Positions 11,185 to 24,715 of a DNA stretch of 64,000 nt are shown here, in pieces. The notes under the pieces were generated by a model that had not been told where the DNA came from, ran no database searches, and was given only the letters and a program-made list of their open reading frames with translations. A program made the translations under genes and the position numbers. How positions within the stretch are numbered: the first letter of the stretch is position 1; every line of letters starts with the position of its first letter. This stretch comes from Aphrophora alni (Eukaryota > Arthropoda > Insecta > Hemiptera > Aphrophoridae): positions 107,791,797-107,855,796 of the forward strand of contig OY740772.1 of assembly GCA_963513935.1 (NCBI GenBank), given 5' to 3'.

Positions 11185-11985
11185 ATCATCTCCCTGGGGA
11201 TCAATTTAATGAGTACGTACTTGGCAATCCCAATCCTGGTGATCAATTTAAAGCGTATGTTCTTGGCAATCTTAACCCTGGGGATCAAATTATTGAGTAT
11301 GTACTTGGCAATCCCAACCCTGGGGATCAATTAATTGAGGATGTACTTGGCAATCCCAACCCTGGGGATCAATTAATTGAGTACGTACTTGGCAATCCCA
11401 ACCCTGGGGATCAATATAATGAGTATGTTCTTGGCAATCTTAATCCTGGGGATCAATAAATTGAGTATGTACTTGGCAATCCCAACCCTGGGGATCAATT
11501 TATTGAGTACGTACTTGGCAATCCCAATCCTGGTGATCAATTTAAAGCGTATGTTCTTGGCAATCTTAACCCTGGGGATCAAATTATTGAGTATGTACTT
11601 GGCAATCCCAACCCTGGGGATCAATTAATTGAGGATGTACTTGGCAATCCCAACCCTGGGGATCAATTTATTGAGTATGTACTTGGCATCCCAACCCTGG
11701 TGATCAATTTAATGAGTATGTACTTGGCAATATTAACCCTGAAGATCAATTAATTGAGTATGTACTTGGCAATCCCAACGCTGGGGATAAATTTAATGAG
11801 TACGTAATTGGCAATTTCAACCCTGGGGATCAATATAATGAGTATGTTCTTGGCAATCCCAACCCAGGGGATCAATTAATTATGTACTTGGCAATCCCAA
11901 CCCTGGGGAACAATTTATTGAGTACGTACTTGGCAATCCCAACCCTGGGGATCAATTTAATGATTACGTACTTGGCAATCCCAAA
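11185..11985. repeat. 42-bp minisatellite derived from Rep-A
   Basis: About 19 tandem copies of a 42-bp unit with the order GTACTTGGCAATCCC, AACCCTGGGGATCAAT, TTATTGAGTAC. Most units are full length; some have indels (for example near 11690 and 11880). The GAGTACGTACTTGGCAATCC core matches the Rep-A start (GAGTACGGGCTTGGCAATCC), and the array runs straight into the rest of a Rep-A copy at 11986. Because 42 is a multiple of three, frames stay open on both strands (repeating 14 residues such as EYVLGNPNPGDQLI); I regard these as non-coding. Confidence 0.9.
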
Positions 11986-12200
11986 ATATTTTAGCTCTAT
12001 TTACAAATTTTTTCGTGTAGTCTTGGGTTAGATTTCTCTCATTCATCTTTCCTATGAAGCTCTATGGTCAACTCTTGTTTCCTTCCAACCCTGACGTTTA
12101 TTTAGAGTATCCAAGGGCTTGAAAACTTTATTTTATGTCTTCCTTTGTATTGTAAAGCGATGATGATAGAAAGGTTTTTTTTTCTTTTCAACAACAAGGA
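11986..12200 (+). repeat. Rep-A copy, continuing from the minisatellite
   Basis: Continues with GTGTAGTCTTGGGTTAGAT, TCATCTTTCCTATGAAGCTC, TGGTCAACTCTTGTTTCC, CCAACCCTGACG, TTTATTTTATG and AAAGCGATGATGATAGAAAG. The minisatellite occupies the place of its 5' part. Confidence 0.75.
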
Positions 12201-13064
12201 AAATATACAGCTTCACCTTTATAATTCGAAATCTACTAAAATTGGTACACCCTTTATCCAAAAATCGTCTAAAATAAACTGATATATTTTCATAAGTAAT
12301 TATTTGTTCTCATGAATCACGTAAGCTAGTTGTCCTCTTCTTATTGTTTTTATTTGTACACAAATAGTAGCTCCAAATCACACAAACAAGTGTGTTTTTA
12401 TTAAATAAACATTATTAAAATCAATTAAATATTTTTTTCTTCTTATTATAGCGGAACGAGTTAAACGAATTTTATTTTGTAGTGCAATTTGTGTAAGGAA
12501 ATAAATGCTGAGTCAGATATTTACAATTGAACAATGGTTCTTCACTGACCTATCCAACACACTATGCATGACTAATCGCCATGATGCAAGCTACTAAACA
12601 CATGGTACAAATATAAAATAACTTCCTTTTACCAAAATGCGCCTACTAACACAGTTTTACATATAGTTTTGTCCTCCATATCCTGTCGTGAAGTCGTTAT
12701 GAATACATCGACAACGTGACTGTTTAATCCAAACTTAACGTGTTAAATAGCACGTAATCTAATCACTACGTGTTCTGAAATAAAATCAATGCAAATTACA
12801 AAGAGAATAGTTTGACGTCAGGATTTCCGCATGTTACAAGGGCGCTAGAGAACGGAAACAGCCTGGCCGTGAGATGTGGGCCGCGTGAATTCACATAATC
12901 TTCAACCTCCATACTCCGTAAAACTGTTTAATTGTTACGTTACAAAAGAAGTGGGAGAAACCTTGGTTTTCAGTTTGTATAATTAAATTTTGTAATTATT
13001 TGATTGTTCATCTATGGACGAGTTAGCAAAGTTCACTTTGTTTTGTCGGAGGTTTTGCAACGAG
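12201..13064. other. noncoding, nothing recognised
   Basis: Mostly AT-rich. A short GC-richer patch at about 12810-12910 has no open frame or family match. Confidence 0.4.
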
Positions 13065-13370
13065 CAAAACTATAAAACATATCGGTTTAAATTATTGTTT
13101 GAAAAATTATATTTATTTACATGAAATAATATGCCACAAAATCATTAAATGCAACGGTGAGAAACTGTATTCTTGTTTTAAAAGTGTTAAAATTATATAA
13201 GTAAAATTTTAATTTTTAATACAAATTGTTTTAAGCGGTATTTTTGTAGTTAGGAATAACATAAATTAATATTTAAAAAATTGTAAATAGCCACTAGGAT
13301 TATCTATAAAATTAATATAATTATAAAAATTACTTTATACTTTCCCGTTTAAAAATCCATTTTTTTTGGT

Positions 13371-13947
<577 letters not shown>

Positions 13948-14480
13948 CTAATACATTTATAAATTATTAATCATATAGAATAAGTATACTTTAGATTGTG
14001 CTGTAAATAGCTACTATCGTGTAAATCATATGTTCCAAGTATAGGGACTTGTTATAGGAACTTGTGACACTAAACCGATATGAAATTATCATTTAGTTAA
14101 ACAATAATATAATTAAAAAGCTATTGATGCTGTTAAATTGTTTCGTTCAGTAATTACTATTCAAAGGTTTTTGTAACACAAATTAAAACATCATGTTACT
14201 TAAAGTACAACTACAAATGCTGAATTTAAAAACAAATAATTGATACAAAATAAACTATATTATTCAAGTAGTTAAATAGTTGAATAGTAAACTAAAAAAA
14301 GAATTAAAAGACCATCAAGGCTATAGAAAAGAGACTAACATTTCGTGTAGTGCATTATAAACAATTCATTAATATTGGCAAACAAATCCAATTAGTATTA
14401 ACAAATATGACAGCAAGTAGTTGTAAATAATGTCACCACTAAAAACATGTAATAATTGGATTTAAAAAGGGTTACTTAAG

Positions 14481-15340
14481 TGTCTAGTAGGATAAAGTTA
14501 AAAAGGCATACCGTGGTGTTAGGTTTCAAATATAATTATTAACACAATGATGAGGACGAACGTTAACAAATATTAGTATTGTCTGGATATAAATTAAAGA
14601 CCGGTTTCAATTTTGAAACTGTAATAATAAGTATTCGTTTTCCATGAAACTTTGAAACTTATTGAAGAAATTACGATAGTTTTAAATATTAAATGTTATA
14701 AATTAAATGTGGAATGATAAAATTGGCGTTAATTCATTTCAGAAACAGTCAAATAGTATACCAACGATTTGTGACAATAATTTACTTTGTGAATAAAATA
14801 AATTTCAATTAAACACTTGTTTCGTAAAAATTGTGCACTTACTGTGAACTTTTCTTCAATAATATTTTAATATTTGTTTTATTAGTTTCAAAATTTTAAT
14901 TTAAAATTCTTTTAATTGTAATACGCTTTGGATGCGAGCTATATTCTCTTGGTTATGTTGACTCGAACATATTGTTTTACAAAATAATTTAAACTGTAAG
15001 AGACGAATAATGCATAGAAAGGGAAATGTGCCGAGTTACTGCAGACCTTTCTTTATATTTATTGTTAATCTTTATACCAACAAACCTTAAATATAATCAT
15101 ATGTAAAAACATTAGTTTATACATAAAACAAAGTTATTGTTGGCCAAATGTAAGAAAATTTGTTTTTTGATCCCAATTTTTGAATTTTGCACTGGTTTTT
15201 AAAAAACTAATTAACTTACAGTTCTGGGACCTGTTTTGTTCAATTTATCAGGTCAAAAACCATAAGAAACAATTGAATTTGCCTTTTCATTTACCTTCCG
15301 AGAATTCCAGGAAGTCCTTATTTAACCCAGGGTACGAAAT
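14481..15340. other. noncoding, nothing recognised
   Basis: AT-rich; no supported feature. Confidence 0.4.
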
Positions 15341-15505
15341 TCTGGGCGAATTTTTCTTTACTTTTACATGGAGAATGATCTCCAAAGTTTCTGCATATCT
15401 TCGTGAATCACCGAGTATTAGGTTCTTTATTTTATCTATGTTCCGTATATTATAAAGTAATGATCAACGAGAGGTGTTTTGCCTTTAAGCAACAAAGGAA
15501 AAAGA
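15341..15505 (+). repeat. Rep-A, degraded copy
   Basis: The 3' end is clear (TTCTTTATTTTATCTATGTT, AAAGTAATGATCAACGAGAG, GTTTTGCCTTTAAGCAACAA). The upstream part is barely recognisable. The two short frames overlapping it are not considered genes. Confidence 0.5.
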
Positions 15506-17365
15506 GAAAGAAAAAAAAACACTTAATTTTTGGATCATACATAATTAACACTTACATTGTATTATTTAACCCTTTAAAGGTAATTATTTAAAATTAATAA
15601 CTTTTCTTATCAGATATTGTGACACACAAATTATGGATATCATTTTACGAATTGAATTAATCAAGATGGTTGTCAGTTTAAAAATCTAAGAAAATAATTG
15701 TTTGCCAGATAAATATTGTTTTTTACAAATTGTAGATAATCTGTTATTAAAATATAAATTTTAAAATTAGTTAATGAGATATTATTTACTTCAACTGTTA
15801 TATATAATCCTCTATATATAATAAATCAGATTGTTTATATTCAAGGCTTAAAATGAGCGCTTGAACAAATTGTCAAATTTTAAGGCAAGAAAGTAAAATA
15901 CTGGCATTTTTAATGTTGATCAATTGCAGTATGTTCAAATAAATATTTAAAACACTTAACTTCACCATTTTAGATATTACTTTTATTATATTTATTTTTG
16001 TATATCTATATTAATAATTAATTTTAAATCTTAAAACTAGATACTTGTTTGAGTTTGTTCTTTTAATGAAGTCTTTCAATTAAAAACAACGTAACGTGAA
16101 ATCTGATCTACCAAAACGAAATAAGGAAGTGGTTATATTATTGATTTATAACCCATAACTAAATGAAGGTCATATATGATTTATGTCCTCTTTCAATCAA
16201 GGAAATTATTTACTTTTTGTAAATTACGTTTTAGTTTGATTTATATTATTAATTAAATCTTATGTTTTTACAACTTATAAATCAATCAACACGGTCTTCA
16301 CGCTTAGACATTAAATAAAATAACATAACCATCTTTTATAAACAATGCTTCATGTAACTTTACTAATCGAGAATAAGGATAAATTTAGTTTACATTTAAG
16401 AAATTTAAATCATTAATTTAAAACATCATATATCATTTTATTCATCATTTTATTAGTACTATTATTATTTACATATAGGCCCTATACATGTCTATTTTAC
16501 ATTTGCTCAATGGGTTATACATAATTTCTTATGTTTGTGGGTTTATTTTCTTTTATAATTTATATTTATCATTTTCTGTGATGTTTTTCGTATTGTTGTA
16601 TTTAATATATTTTTTTAGTCATTTTATTATTTTACTTGTTATTTTTAAATTAGATTTTTTTTCCTTTCATATTTCTGTGTTCATTTTTTTATTGTTACTT
16701 TTTTTAATATCTTACCCTATTACTTTGTTTCTTTTATTGTTTGGGGGGGGAGAATGGAGGAGAGTGGCTAATTCCGTTTCTATATTCTTTTAGCCATTAA
16801 TTCGTATATAATTAGGAACATATTATATATATATATATGATTAATACAATGTATATGTTGTATTACATTAATCTTAAACTTTATATTATTGACCTATATC
16901 GTTATAACATTGGGAATGGAGGCGTAGCCATATTGCTTCCCTCTTTTTAGTGTGAACCATTGGCCTTGCCAGTTTTGTCCAGTACTGGGAGGTTTTGTGT
17001 ACAAATGACTGAGGATGATGATTTAATCATGCAAACGTGTTCTTGTATTTTTTGTACAAATATAATGCTTACTATAGAATATTGTGGTGTTTTTTGTGAG
17101 TTAGGAAATGATTAACTCTCAAGGAAAAGATTGACAAAAAAGCAAATTTTCAGTAATTGCTTTAAAATGTAAAGAAATGCATTTGCTCCTGTATTATTCA
17201 TCAGGGCTATTGGCTCGTTTTATATGGAGTGTCGATTCTAATAATTAACATATAATAAATAATAATTTTATATGTTAATAAATATAAAAATTAAATAATA
17301 ATAATTATAATAATTATTAATTAATTGTATTGATATAGTTATAGTTATTATTAATTGTATTGTGA
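15506..17365. other. noncoding; one hammerhead-like relic
   Basis: Very AT-rich. The frame at 16488-16793 is a run of Phe/Leu/Tyr codons from T-rich sequence and is not credible. A degraded ribozyme-like fold lies at 16999-17052. Confidence 0.4.
16999..17052 (+). ncRNA. decayed hammerhead-like motif
   Basis: CTGAGGA (17009-17015) is followed by a hairpin ATGATT/AATCAT (17017-17029), then GCAAAC where GAAAC is expected, and CGTGTTC. Flanking GTACAAA and a downstream TTTGTAC (about 17058) can pair as a long stem I. The changed GAAA box would be expected to abolish cleavage. Confidence 0.3.
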
Positions 17366-17506
17366 GTTATAGTTTGATTGGTGTAGCTCGTGTATCACTG
17401 AAGAGGACGACCTTGTCGTTGAAACGCGTCTGATACTGTGAGAATTGTGTTCTGTGTGTTTGTTATACTGTATAATTTTTCTCATAAGTCAAGCTCAACA
17501 TTTAAT
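17366..17506 (+). repeat. HHR-el copy B
   Basis: A single copy in plus orientation, from TTATAGTTTGATTGGTGTAG to TCATAAGTCAAGCTCAACAT. Relative to copies A and C it lacks about 15 bp right after the ribozyme (the TTAGGCGTATTTTTT block), while the ribozyme itself is unchanged. Confidence 0.75.
17392..17436 (+). ncRNA. type I hammerhead ribozyme motif, copy B
   Basis: GTATCA (17392-17397), CTGAAGA (17398-17404), the same 16-nt stem-II hairpin (17405-17420), GAAA (17421-17424), CGCGTC (17425-17430), TGATAC (17431-17436). The only difference from copies A and C is A instead of G at the N of CUGANGA, the one position of that box that is free to vary. Predicted cleavage is after C17430. Confidence 0.7.
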
Positions 17507-19084
17507 ATTAATTGTATTAATTAGTAATACAATTTTCTTTCAAATTAAAAAAAAAAATCTGTTGAAAAGTGATCTTTACAACTCAAAAAATTTTAAAGTA
17601 GAATTACTCTATTGGAAATTTAATTGCAGGAAGTATTTATATTTTCAAAGTTGCCTTCGCTTTTCCTCGTCTTTCTATTTAACGAATAAAACAATTGTTG
17701 CACAGTAGTGCACAAGATAATGTAGTGGCGAGAGTGAAACCTAACTTTCTTTTTGTAACACTTAGATTAGTTGAAATGAAAAGTTTGCGAGTCACGAGAA
17801 CCCAGCTTACCTTCTTTACTGTTTAATTATGCAGAAGGTTTACAGTGGCAAGATGTGGAGAAGTTCACACTCACTTTAATGTAGACTTAAGCCAGTATAT
17901 TTGGACTTGGTATGTTAGAAATCAAACAAGTTTTTAAGTTGGTAACACTTTAAAAATAAAGAAAAGCTTTTTTTTTTATATTGTAGACTGTTTTTTAACG
18001 TTAATTAATTTCTGAAAATATTTTTAAATTGCGACCTTTTTGGAGATTTGAACCATTTAAAGAAATGTTTTTACAATAAATAATATTTATAAATGAAATG
18101 TACAAAAAAGTACCATCTAATTGAAAAAGTTAGTGATTCGTGATTATTTGGTGATTTGATTTTTCTGTAGGTTAACATGTTATAAATTCGGACGTTAAAC
18201 AACAAATAAATAAAACATAAAAAACATTAAACTATTATATAGATATAATTATAATTAATAGATGAGTGGAAACATTATAAAATGACATTTTGCTTTGTGT
18301 GTAATCTGATTCTGTGTCCTCAAAACTTTTTCTACAAAATGGATTTATTTAAAATTGTTTATGAAGAGTTTCTAAACATTTTTATTTTTCTATTTTTTTT
18401 TACTAGCTTAGTTTTAGTATTGAACGTGTGTAAATTTTTCAAAAACACGTTTTTGTTTCAGATATAAGATACATATTTCAAAAATGACAAAGAACAATAT
18501 AGTAATTACATAGAGCCTCTTGCCGCCCTCTTAAAAAAAAAAAAACTGGATATTTTAACTTCACCTTCAATTTACATCTTGAGTGTCATTAGTTTCATTA
18601 GTGTCATATGTGTTCTAAGTTTCACACAGAAACAGTTCATAGGTATGACACAAGAAAACACACAATCTAATTATACCAAAATATAAGTTTCCCCAAACTT
18701 AAAAATCACCAACAATTTCTGGGGTCACCTTCCGCAAACTGTCTTCCACATAAAATCAAAATAATAACAGAAAAAATTCATCAATAAAATATTTAATTTT
18801 ATCAATTTCAATTTGTTTTAAATTTAAATTAATGCTTCATCATGCTAGTGGAAGTCAATGATGTAGAGGACTTTCCACTTTTAAGATATTTCTATAATTT
18901 ATTGATTTGTATATTTTGTAAATTTAAAGACTTTTTTAATTTTATTTATAACTCTGAATAGACATGTTATTTATTGATGAACAGGTAAGAACTATTTCAG
19001 TGTTATACGAACAATTAATATTGATGTTTTTCCCTATATTTTCAACGTTTCATATGTAATAATAACTTGTGTAAAAATATGCAA
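17507..19084. other. noncoding, nothing recognised
   Basis: AT-rich. Short frames (17445-17708, 18282-18467) consist largely of HHR-el sequence or T-rich codons. Confidence 0.4.
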
Positions 19085-19725
19085 AACTACAACAACAACA
19101 AAATGTACTCGTTTAAATTATTATTTCTAAAATTATATTTATCTACAACAAATAATAAGCCACAGTAACAAAATCATCGTGAGAAACTGTATTCTTATTT
19201 TAAAAGTATTAAAATTATATAAGTAAAATTTTAATTTAATTGTAACATAAAGTAATATTTTGTATACCAATACTTTATATTGTATTACAAATAGTTACCC
19301 TCGTGCTAATCGCACGTTTCAAATAGGGACTTATGAGACTAAACAGATATGAAATTATCATTTAATTAAACAAGAATGTAGTTCAAAAATTACTGATGGG
19401 GTTTAATTGTTTTATTTTGTAATTATTATTAAAAGGATTTTTGAACACAAATAATTACATTTTTTACTTAAAGTACAACAACAAATGCTGAATAAACAAA
19501 TAATTCATACAAAGAAAAAGATATTCTCAAGTAGTTGAATGGACGGATAGTAAACTTAAAAATGAATTAAAAACCCATCAATGATGCAATCAAAAGACTC
19601 CAATATTGTGTGTAGTGCAATGTAAACAATTCATTAATAATGGCAAACAAAACCAATTAGTATTAACAAACATGACAATAATTAGTTGTAAATAATGTCA
19701 CCACTAATATAACATAGTAGACGTT
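19085..19725 (+). repeat. old duplicated segment, copy 2 (uninterrupted)
   Basis: Collinear with 13065-13281 plus 14016-14480. It serves as an empty-site reference for the insertion in copy 1. Confidence 0.7.
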
Positions 19726-21429
19726 GTTTAAAAACAAGGTACTTAGCCTTTTTTAAGGAAAAATCATATTTTTGTTTAAATTGAATAGAAGACTAAATTC
19801 GTATCTAGAATGAAAGATATCCAATATTTATTTTCCTTTCCCTCTAGTGCTCCTTACATGGCTCCTCTCACACATTCTTTCAATCCCTTCTCAAATCAAG
19901 GTCAAACTTAGTTTAAAGTAGAAGGTAGTTGTGCAATCTTAATACTTCATTATTACACGTATTAGATTTTAATTATTATGTTATTTAAATGAGACATACT
20001 AGAGACATTAATTCTTTTAAATATAGTATAAAGTAGAAATAATTCTTTGATATGCCCGGTATATGACGTCCAAATTCAGATATGGCTGCTTAAAATACAT
20101 GAACATTATGCATTTCATTAATATCTTTCAATACATTTGAGAGGGAGGAGGGGTTAAAACAATCTGAGACTTAATTTTTTTAAGAACTGATGTCAAATTC
20201 TAACTTAACATTATGAGACAACAGTTCATGAATGGTAGAGATAATCCCTTAAAAATGCAACGAAAATATATCAAGTTTTTAAATCTGTATCAAGTGCACA
20301 ACACGTCAAAAATTACAAAATAAAAAACATTAAAATATTTGCAGCATCAAAATATGTATTATATAAGTTAAAGAATGTATTATGTAGTATGTAGTATGTA
20401 TTAATTTAAGTGTGAGATGTATTATGTAGACAATCATCGCTTTTATATTCTTAATTTTGTGGATTAATAAGACCGACTTAAAATTAAATTTCTGGAAGCA
20501 TATATTAAAAGTTATTTTGAAATCTTTCTGGTTCTAACTGGACAAGTAAGTCTTTTTAATTGTATAAAAAACTTAAAAGATGTGTATAATTGTTAATTAA
20601 ATAATATTATATATTTCAAAAAAAATAAAAATTTGTATACTGTCAAAAACATACATTTACTTATATTCTATTTTCAGTCGAACTTATAACATTTATGTTA
20701 TTGTAACGTTTACATTTTCTGGTATTGAGTTGTAAACTCAAATTTGGAAACGGTACATAGTTTGATTTCAGACTTATGTAAAATAAATACTTCAAATTTT
20801 CAGTTTTTCATGTATAATTGTTGCATTTGTTGCAAGTCCAAACGACGGAATATATTTTGAGATAGTTTTTGATATTCAATTTTTTTCGTTGATGATTTGT
20901 GCACTACAAAAGTTCATTTATATTTGGACTCAAAAAGGGGCATATTCATGAAATTTCCACTTCAAGTTTTAATCCTTCAATTTTCATGCAGGCGTCTACA
21001 ACTTGATTTTTTTAATTTTAGTTGTGTTGCATTTATAATTGAAAATGTTAAATTAACAGTTTCTTCAACAATTTACTTTGGTTTATATGATAGTTTACGT
21101 TACCAATTTTTCAAGGATAACGCAGGATATAAATGTAACAACCTTGCAAAATAAATAAATTGGGTTGTAAAAGGTTGACAATTTCATAGTTTTTTTTTTC
21201 GTTTTAACCCATTAACATTTTAAGATGGTAATCGTAATTTTCAATTTTTTTTGACATAGTTTTTTTGATAAAACTAAATTATCCGTGTATGTTTTTGGGT
21301 TAAAATTAGAACAGAATTATTAAAATTATTAAATGATCGATAACTTAACTTAAAAAATAGAATCTTTACACCAGTAGGTTTTGAATTACATTCTTTTACT
21401 ACCTCCTGTATACAAAGGATAGGGTAATT
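19726..21429. other. noncoding, nothing recognised
   Basis: AT-rich with a small GTAGTATGTA-type tandem near 20375-20400. The 85-codon frame at 20897-21154 shows no domain and is probably chance. Confidence 0.4.
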
Positions 21430-22140
21430 TGATAATTGACAACAACATTGACCTCTGATTTTGACTTATCTTCACGTTGAGAACAGGACACGAAAAAGTT
21501 ATTTTCAGCTTGCCATCCGTCCGTCGTCGTTGTCGTTTGTACGTAAGTACGATAGCGACAATTAAAATTATTATAGGGACAAGTTATTTGGTGAAGAGAC
21601 TATAGAAAATCCTAGTGAAATTCAGAAAATCTATTATAAAATATTTAAATAGTTTTTGTTCATATCTCGTGTTTTTTGAACTTATAACACGCTAAATTAT
21701 ATAAAAATCTGGAGATTTCAATTCTGCATCTAATGGTACCATCACCTCTCTACGATAGAAAATAGCGAAGTTAATGTCAGAAAATGTAATTTTTAAACTC
21801 TAACCTCCAAATAAAATGTGATTTTCGTATAGTTACGAGTGCAGAGTCACCGACACCGCTTCGAGGGTCGCGACGCTTAGTCTACGCAAGTGAAGCGAGT
21901 GGAAACTTTGAACAAATATTCAGCTACGAGGCCCGTTGGACAACGTCATGCAATTAGTAATATACAAGAACGAGCTTCAGAAAATCTAAGTAACAACTCT
22001 TTTAAACAAACTTATCCATGTTCTGCCAATACAATTTAACATTTCCTACAAAACCCAAGAAATCAACTTTTATGCATACCGTTTAGAAGATATCCTTGTA
22101 TTTGATTGTATGATGTGCCTAGGAAGTACCATGCTGATAT
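21430..22140. repeat. Rep-D, two modules
   Basis: Near 21510-21550 the minus strand carries the module GACAACGACGACGGACGGAT, as in the copies at 1850 and 43840. From about 21840 a plus-oriented second module follows: GCAAGTGAAGCGAGTGGAAA, then CCAATACAATTTAACATTTC near 22030, shared with 37440-37745 and, inverted, with 60250-60490. These raise the local GC content and can mimic a promoter. Confidence 0.5.
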
Positions 22141-22261
22141 CCATCAATTTTTTCTCCATATGTATTAATATTTTCATACTCTCAGTAAGCAATGACCTGC
22201 TTTTGAATTTAACTAAAAGTAATTCTCTGTTTGAAGTTATTTGTTAATGATGGAAGTTCAA

Positions 22262-22578
22262 TTTTATCATTATACATTTTTCGGACATTTGCCATCATTT
22301 ATGCGTTAAAAAATCAAAACACGACGTTTCGGGAATAAGAATCAATTCCCGTTATCAAGGCACTAAAAACTAAAGAAAGTGAGATGCATGCTTAGATATT
22401 AAGATTGGTGGTATTCTTATTTAATTTTACTTTTCACATAGGCTTAGTTTCTAGTTTCATGTTTCTATAGTTTTTAGTCACTTGATAACGGGAATTGATT
22501 CTTATTCCCGAAACGTTGCGTTTTGATTTTTAACACACGAATGATGGCAAATGTCCGAAAAAATGTATAATAATAAAA
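22262..22578. mobile_element. foldback element, about 115-bp arms
   Basis: Left arm 22262-22380 and right arm 22462-22578 pair over TTTCGGACATTTGCCATCAT, AAATCAAAAC and CGTTTCGGGAATAAGAATCA. On the strand reading into each tip, TTGATAACGGGAAT..ATTCCCGAAACG forms a perfect 7-bp hairpin followed by AAAC, resembling a hammerhead stem II plus GAAAC with a mutated CUGANGA (TTGATAA). A diverged relative is at 31941-32200. Confidence 0.8.
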
Positions 22579-24419
22579 ATAAAAGTGATTGTTATACTTT
22601 ATTTAACATTGACATTTCTTTTGAAGGTCATGCCTATGATCTGAATGTACTTTCATTATTAAATCAATGCTTGTCATATACTGTTACAGATATAATCGTG
22701 AAGTCACCAGTCATTCAATTTTCCTGGTTGTGTCATTTCCTTCTCATGGTTATTGTCGTTAGTCATGGTGCATGACTTTAGGTCTTTTATTTTTTATACG
22801 TTTACTTGATGTCTACATGTTTGCAAAACGAGCTGTATATGTTTGCTGAAATTTTCTTTTTTCCTTCCAAACTAAATTTTGTATATATGTTCCGTAGCAT
22901 ATATAAATTACTAGCGATTAATTGGATTAATTTGGTTAATTTAGGCAATGATTTGGGAGAAAATATATCTTTTGTTTATGCAAAGGCAATTAATCATTTT
23001 TGTCCTTAAATGTTCAACGACGGATATCTAATTTTACGTACGTAACAAATAATCCAAAAATATATATATTATTACTGTATATCGAATATAAATGTGAAAT
23101 TACTTTACTTGTCAGAAAGTATTTCATAAAAGTTTCCTACTTTCATAATTTATATTTGTGTCAAAAATAAAACTGTGAAACTCGTTACTTTCTGATTGTT
23201 AAAAATGCAAGTTTCTTTACTGAATTAATACGGGAGAAAGTTGTTATTAAAGAAACTATAAATAATAAATTTTAAAATTAGAATAAAGAATAACATTATT
23301 AGTTTCAAGTACCGGGTCTGTCACAAGAAGTAAAACTTTAAATGGTTCTGGTTTCTTTATTTGTTATTCAATCCCTGAAAAGAAACAGTATATTCCATGA
23401 TATAATTGGGATTTAATAAACATCAGCTGTTATTTTCATTGCTATTTAGTTGTTGCCATAGCAACGAATTTTCTCATTGTTGACTAATTTCAAACAGGAC
23501 TCCAGTAGGTGGTAAAATTGGAGTAGTTTACAATTAATTAATTGATTTTTATTTATTCCATCATGACTTTCCATTTACAAACACGTAAATTCATTGTTAT
23601 TATAAAAACGAACAGCCAAATTAAGAAATGTATAAAAAGCTTGTTACTAAGTTTGAAACCACCGGGTCTGATAAAGACATCAACGCGCCAGGAAGACCTT
23701 CAATAGTAAGAGATAAAATTGCTGTCGCTGAAGTCTTAAAATACAAAAACCATTTGCCAAATAACAATGAATACGGAAAAGGTAGGGTCAAGAGGTAAGG
23801 CTACTGAGAATGGCGGAGATTTCTAACACCTGTCTTAATAACCCAAACAACTAAGGATTTGGTTTAATTTTAAGTTGTTTTATTAAATCCCGTTTAATTT
23901 CAAACGAATATTTGTACTTTATGTTTTTCTGTGTTAAAAAACAAATAAACTATTGTCAATTAAAGTTTGAATTTACTTTTGAAAGAGCCTGTACATAGGC
24001 CTAATGGTCTTAATTTTTTTTTTTTTTTTTTTTTGTAAATTAGTATGCATGAAAGAATTTCAAATTTCCAATCCCAAGTGCAATTTTTCAGTCAACTGTT
24101 CACGTACGTACCCTTTTACATATATTCCAGTATAAATTTTTTTAAAAGGGCGAAACAAAATGGATGCGAATTTTAGATTTCAATATCCAAAGAATGATAT
24201 GGACCTGTGCAATGTGCAATAATTCAAAAAATTAGATCTGCTTTATGATGTGAATTTGGCAAGTAGGCAAATTTAGGGTATATCTCAATATCTCAAAACC
24301 TTCCTTTCCTTAATGTTTTTCCTTCTTTGTTTTTTCCATTTAAATTAAAAAAATTTAATATCTGCAATTAGGCCAAAACAGAAAATTTCTACATCCTACA
24401 AATACGCAAACTATTTTAG
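22579..24419. other. noncoding, nothing recognised
   Basis: AT-rich, with a poly-T run at about 24014-24034. Short frames at 22551-22775 and 22806-23009 show no protein signature. Confidence 0.4.
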
Positions 24420-24650
24420 TCAGATAAAGTTTGTTTCCCGTGTGTGATTCTGCTGAGTAGGTTGTTTCATTTCGTACCTAAGGCTAACATCACCTCTCCT
24501 GGTAGGACTTCTAGATTGAATATGAACGCTAGCAGACTGGACAACACTATAGTTATTTTCTGGTTTTACGATATTTAAAGAACGTGGCGTTGGGGACACC
24601 ATGGTTCTTAGTATACGATAAGCAGGGCATGAGGACCGCGTAAGCTCACT
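24420..24650 (-). CDS. candidate terminal coding exon, unknown gene
   Basis: Not recognised by family. On the minus strand a possible splice acceptor (GGTCTGTTGGGTTAG, AG at 24651-24652) is followed by 76 codons and a TGA at 24422-24420. The predicted peptide is polar, rich in Ser, Thr, Arg and Gln, and holds CPAYRILRTM and PTRRGDVSLRYEMKQ; it has no membrane span or zinc motif. It joins in phase 0 to a candidate exon 65 bp upstream. In favour: higher GC than the surroundings, balanced amino-acid composition, and both lengths exact multiples of three. Against: no homology check, and an alternative frame is also partly open. It could instead be a decayed transposon gene. Confidence 0.3.
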   Translation of the reverse strand, partial: SELTRSSCPAYRILRTMVSPTPRSLNIVKPENNYSVVQSASVHIQSRSPTRRGDVSLRYEMKQPTQQNHTRETNFI

Positions 24651-24715
24651 CTAACCCAACAGACCAAAGGTTCCTCAGAGGCAACTCAGTTCTTTGCCAT
24701 GACGGAAAGATTTAC

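Noticed and set aside
11130..11628. Open frames on both strands with repeating 14-residue units
   Set aside because: They arise because the 42-bp minisatellite unit is a multiple of three; frames are open on both strands and no start or regulatory context supports coding.
11185..11985. CRISPR-like regularly spaced repeats
   Set aside because: Units are contiguous without unique spacers, and the genome is eukaryotic.
16488..16793. 101-codon membrane-protein-like frame
   Set aside because: Runs of Phe, Leu, Tyr and Ile follow from T-rich DNA; no start context, and similar frames occur throughout.
21480..21960. CpG-rich patches as a gene promoter with a donor site (TACGTAAGTACG)
   Set aside because: The GC-rich words match Rep-D modules found at five other places, so a repeat is the simpler explanation.
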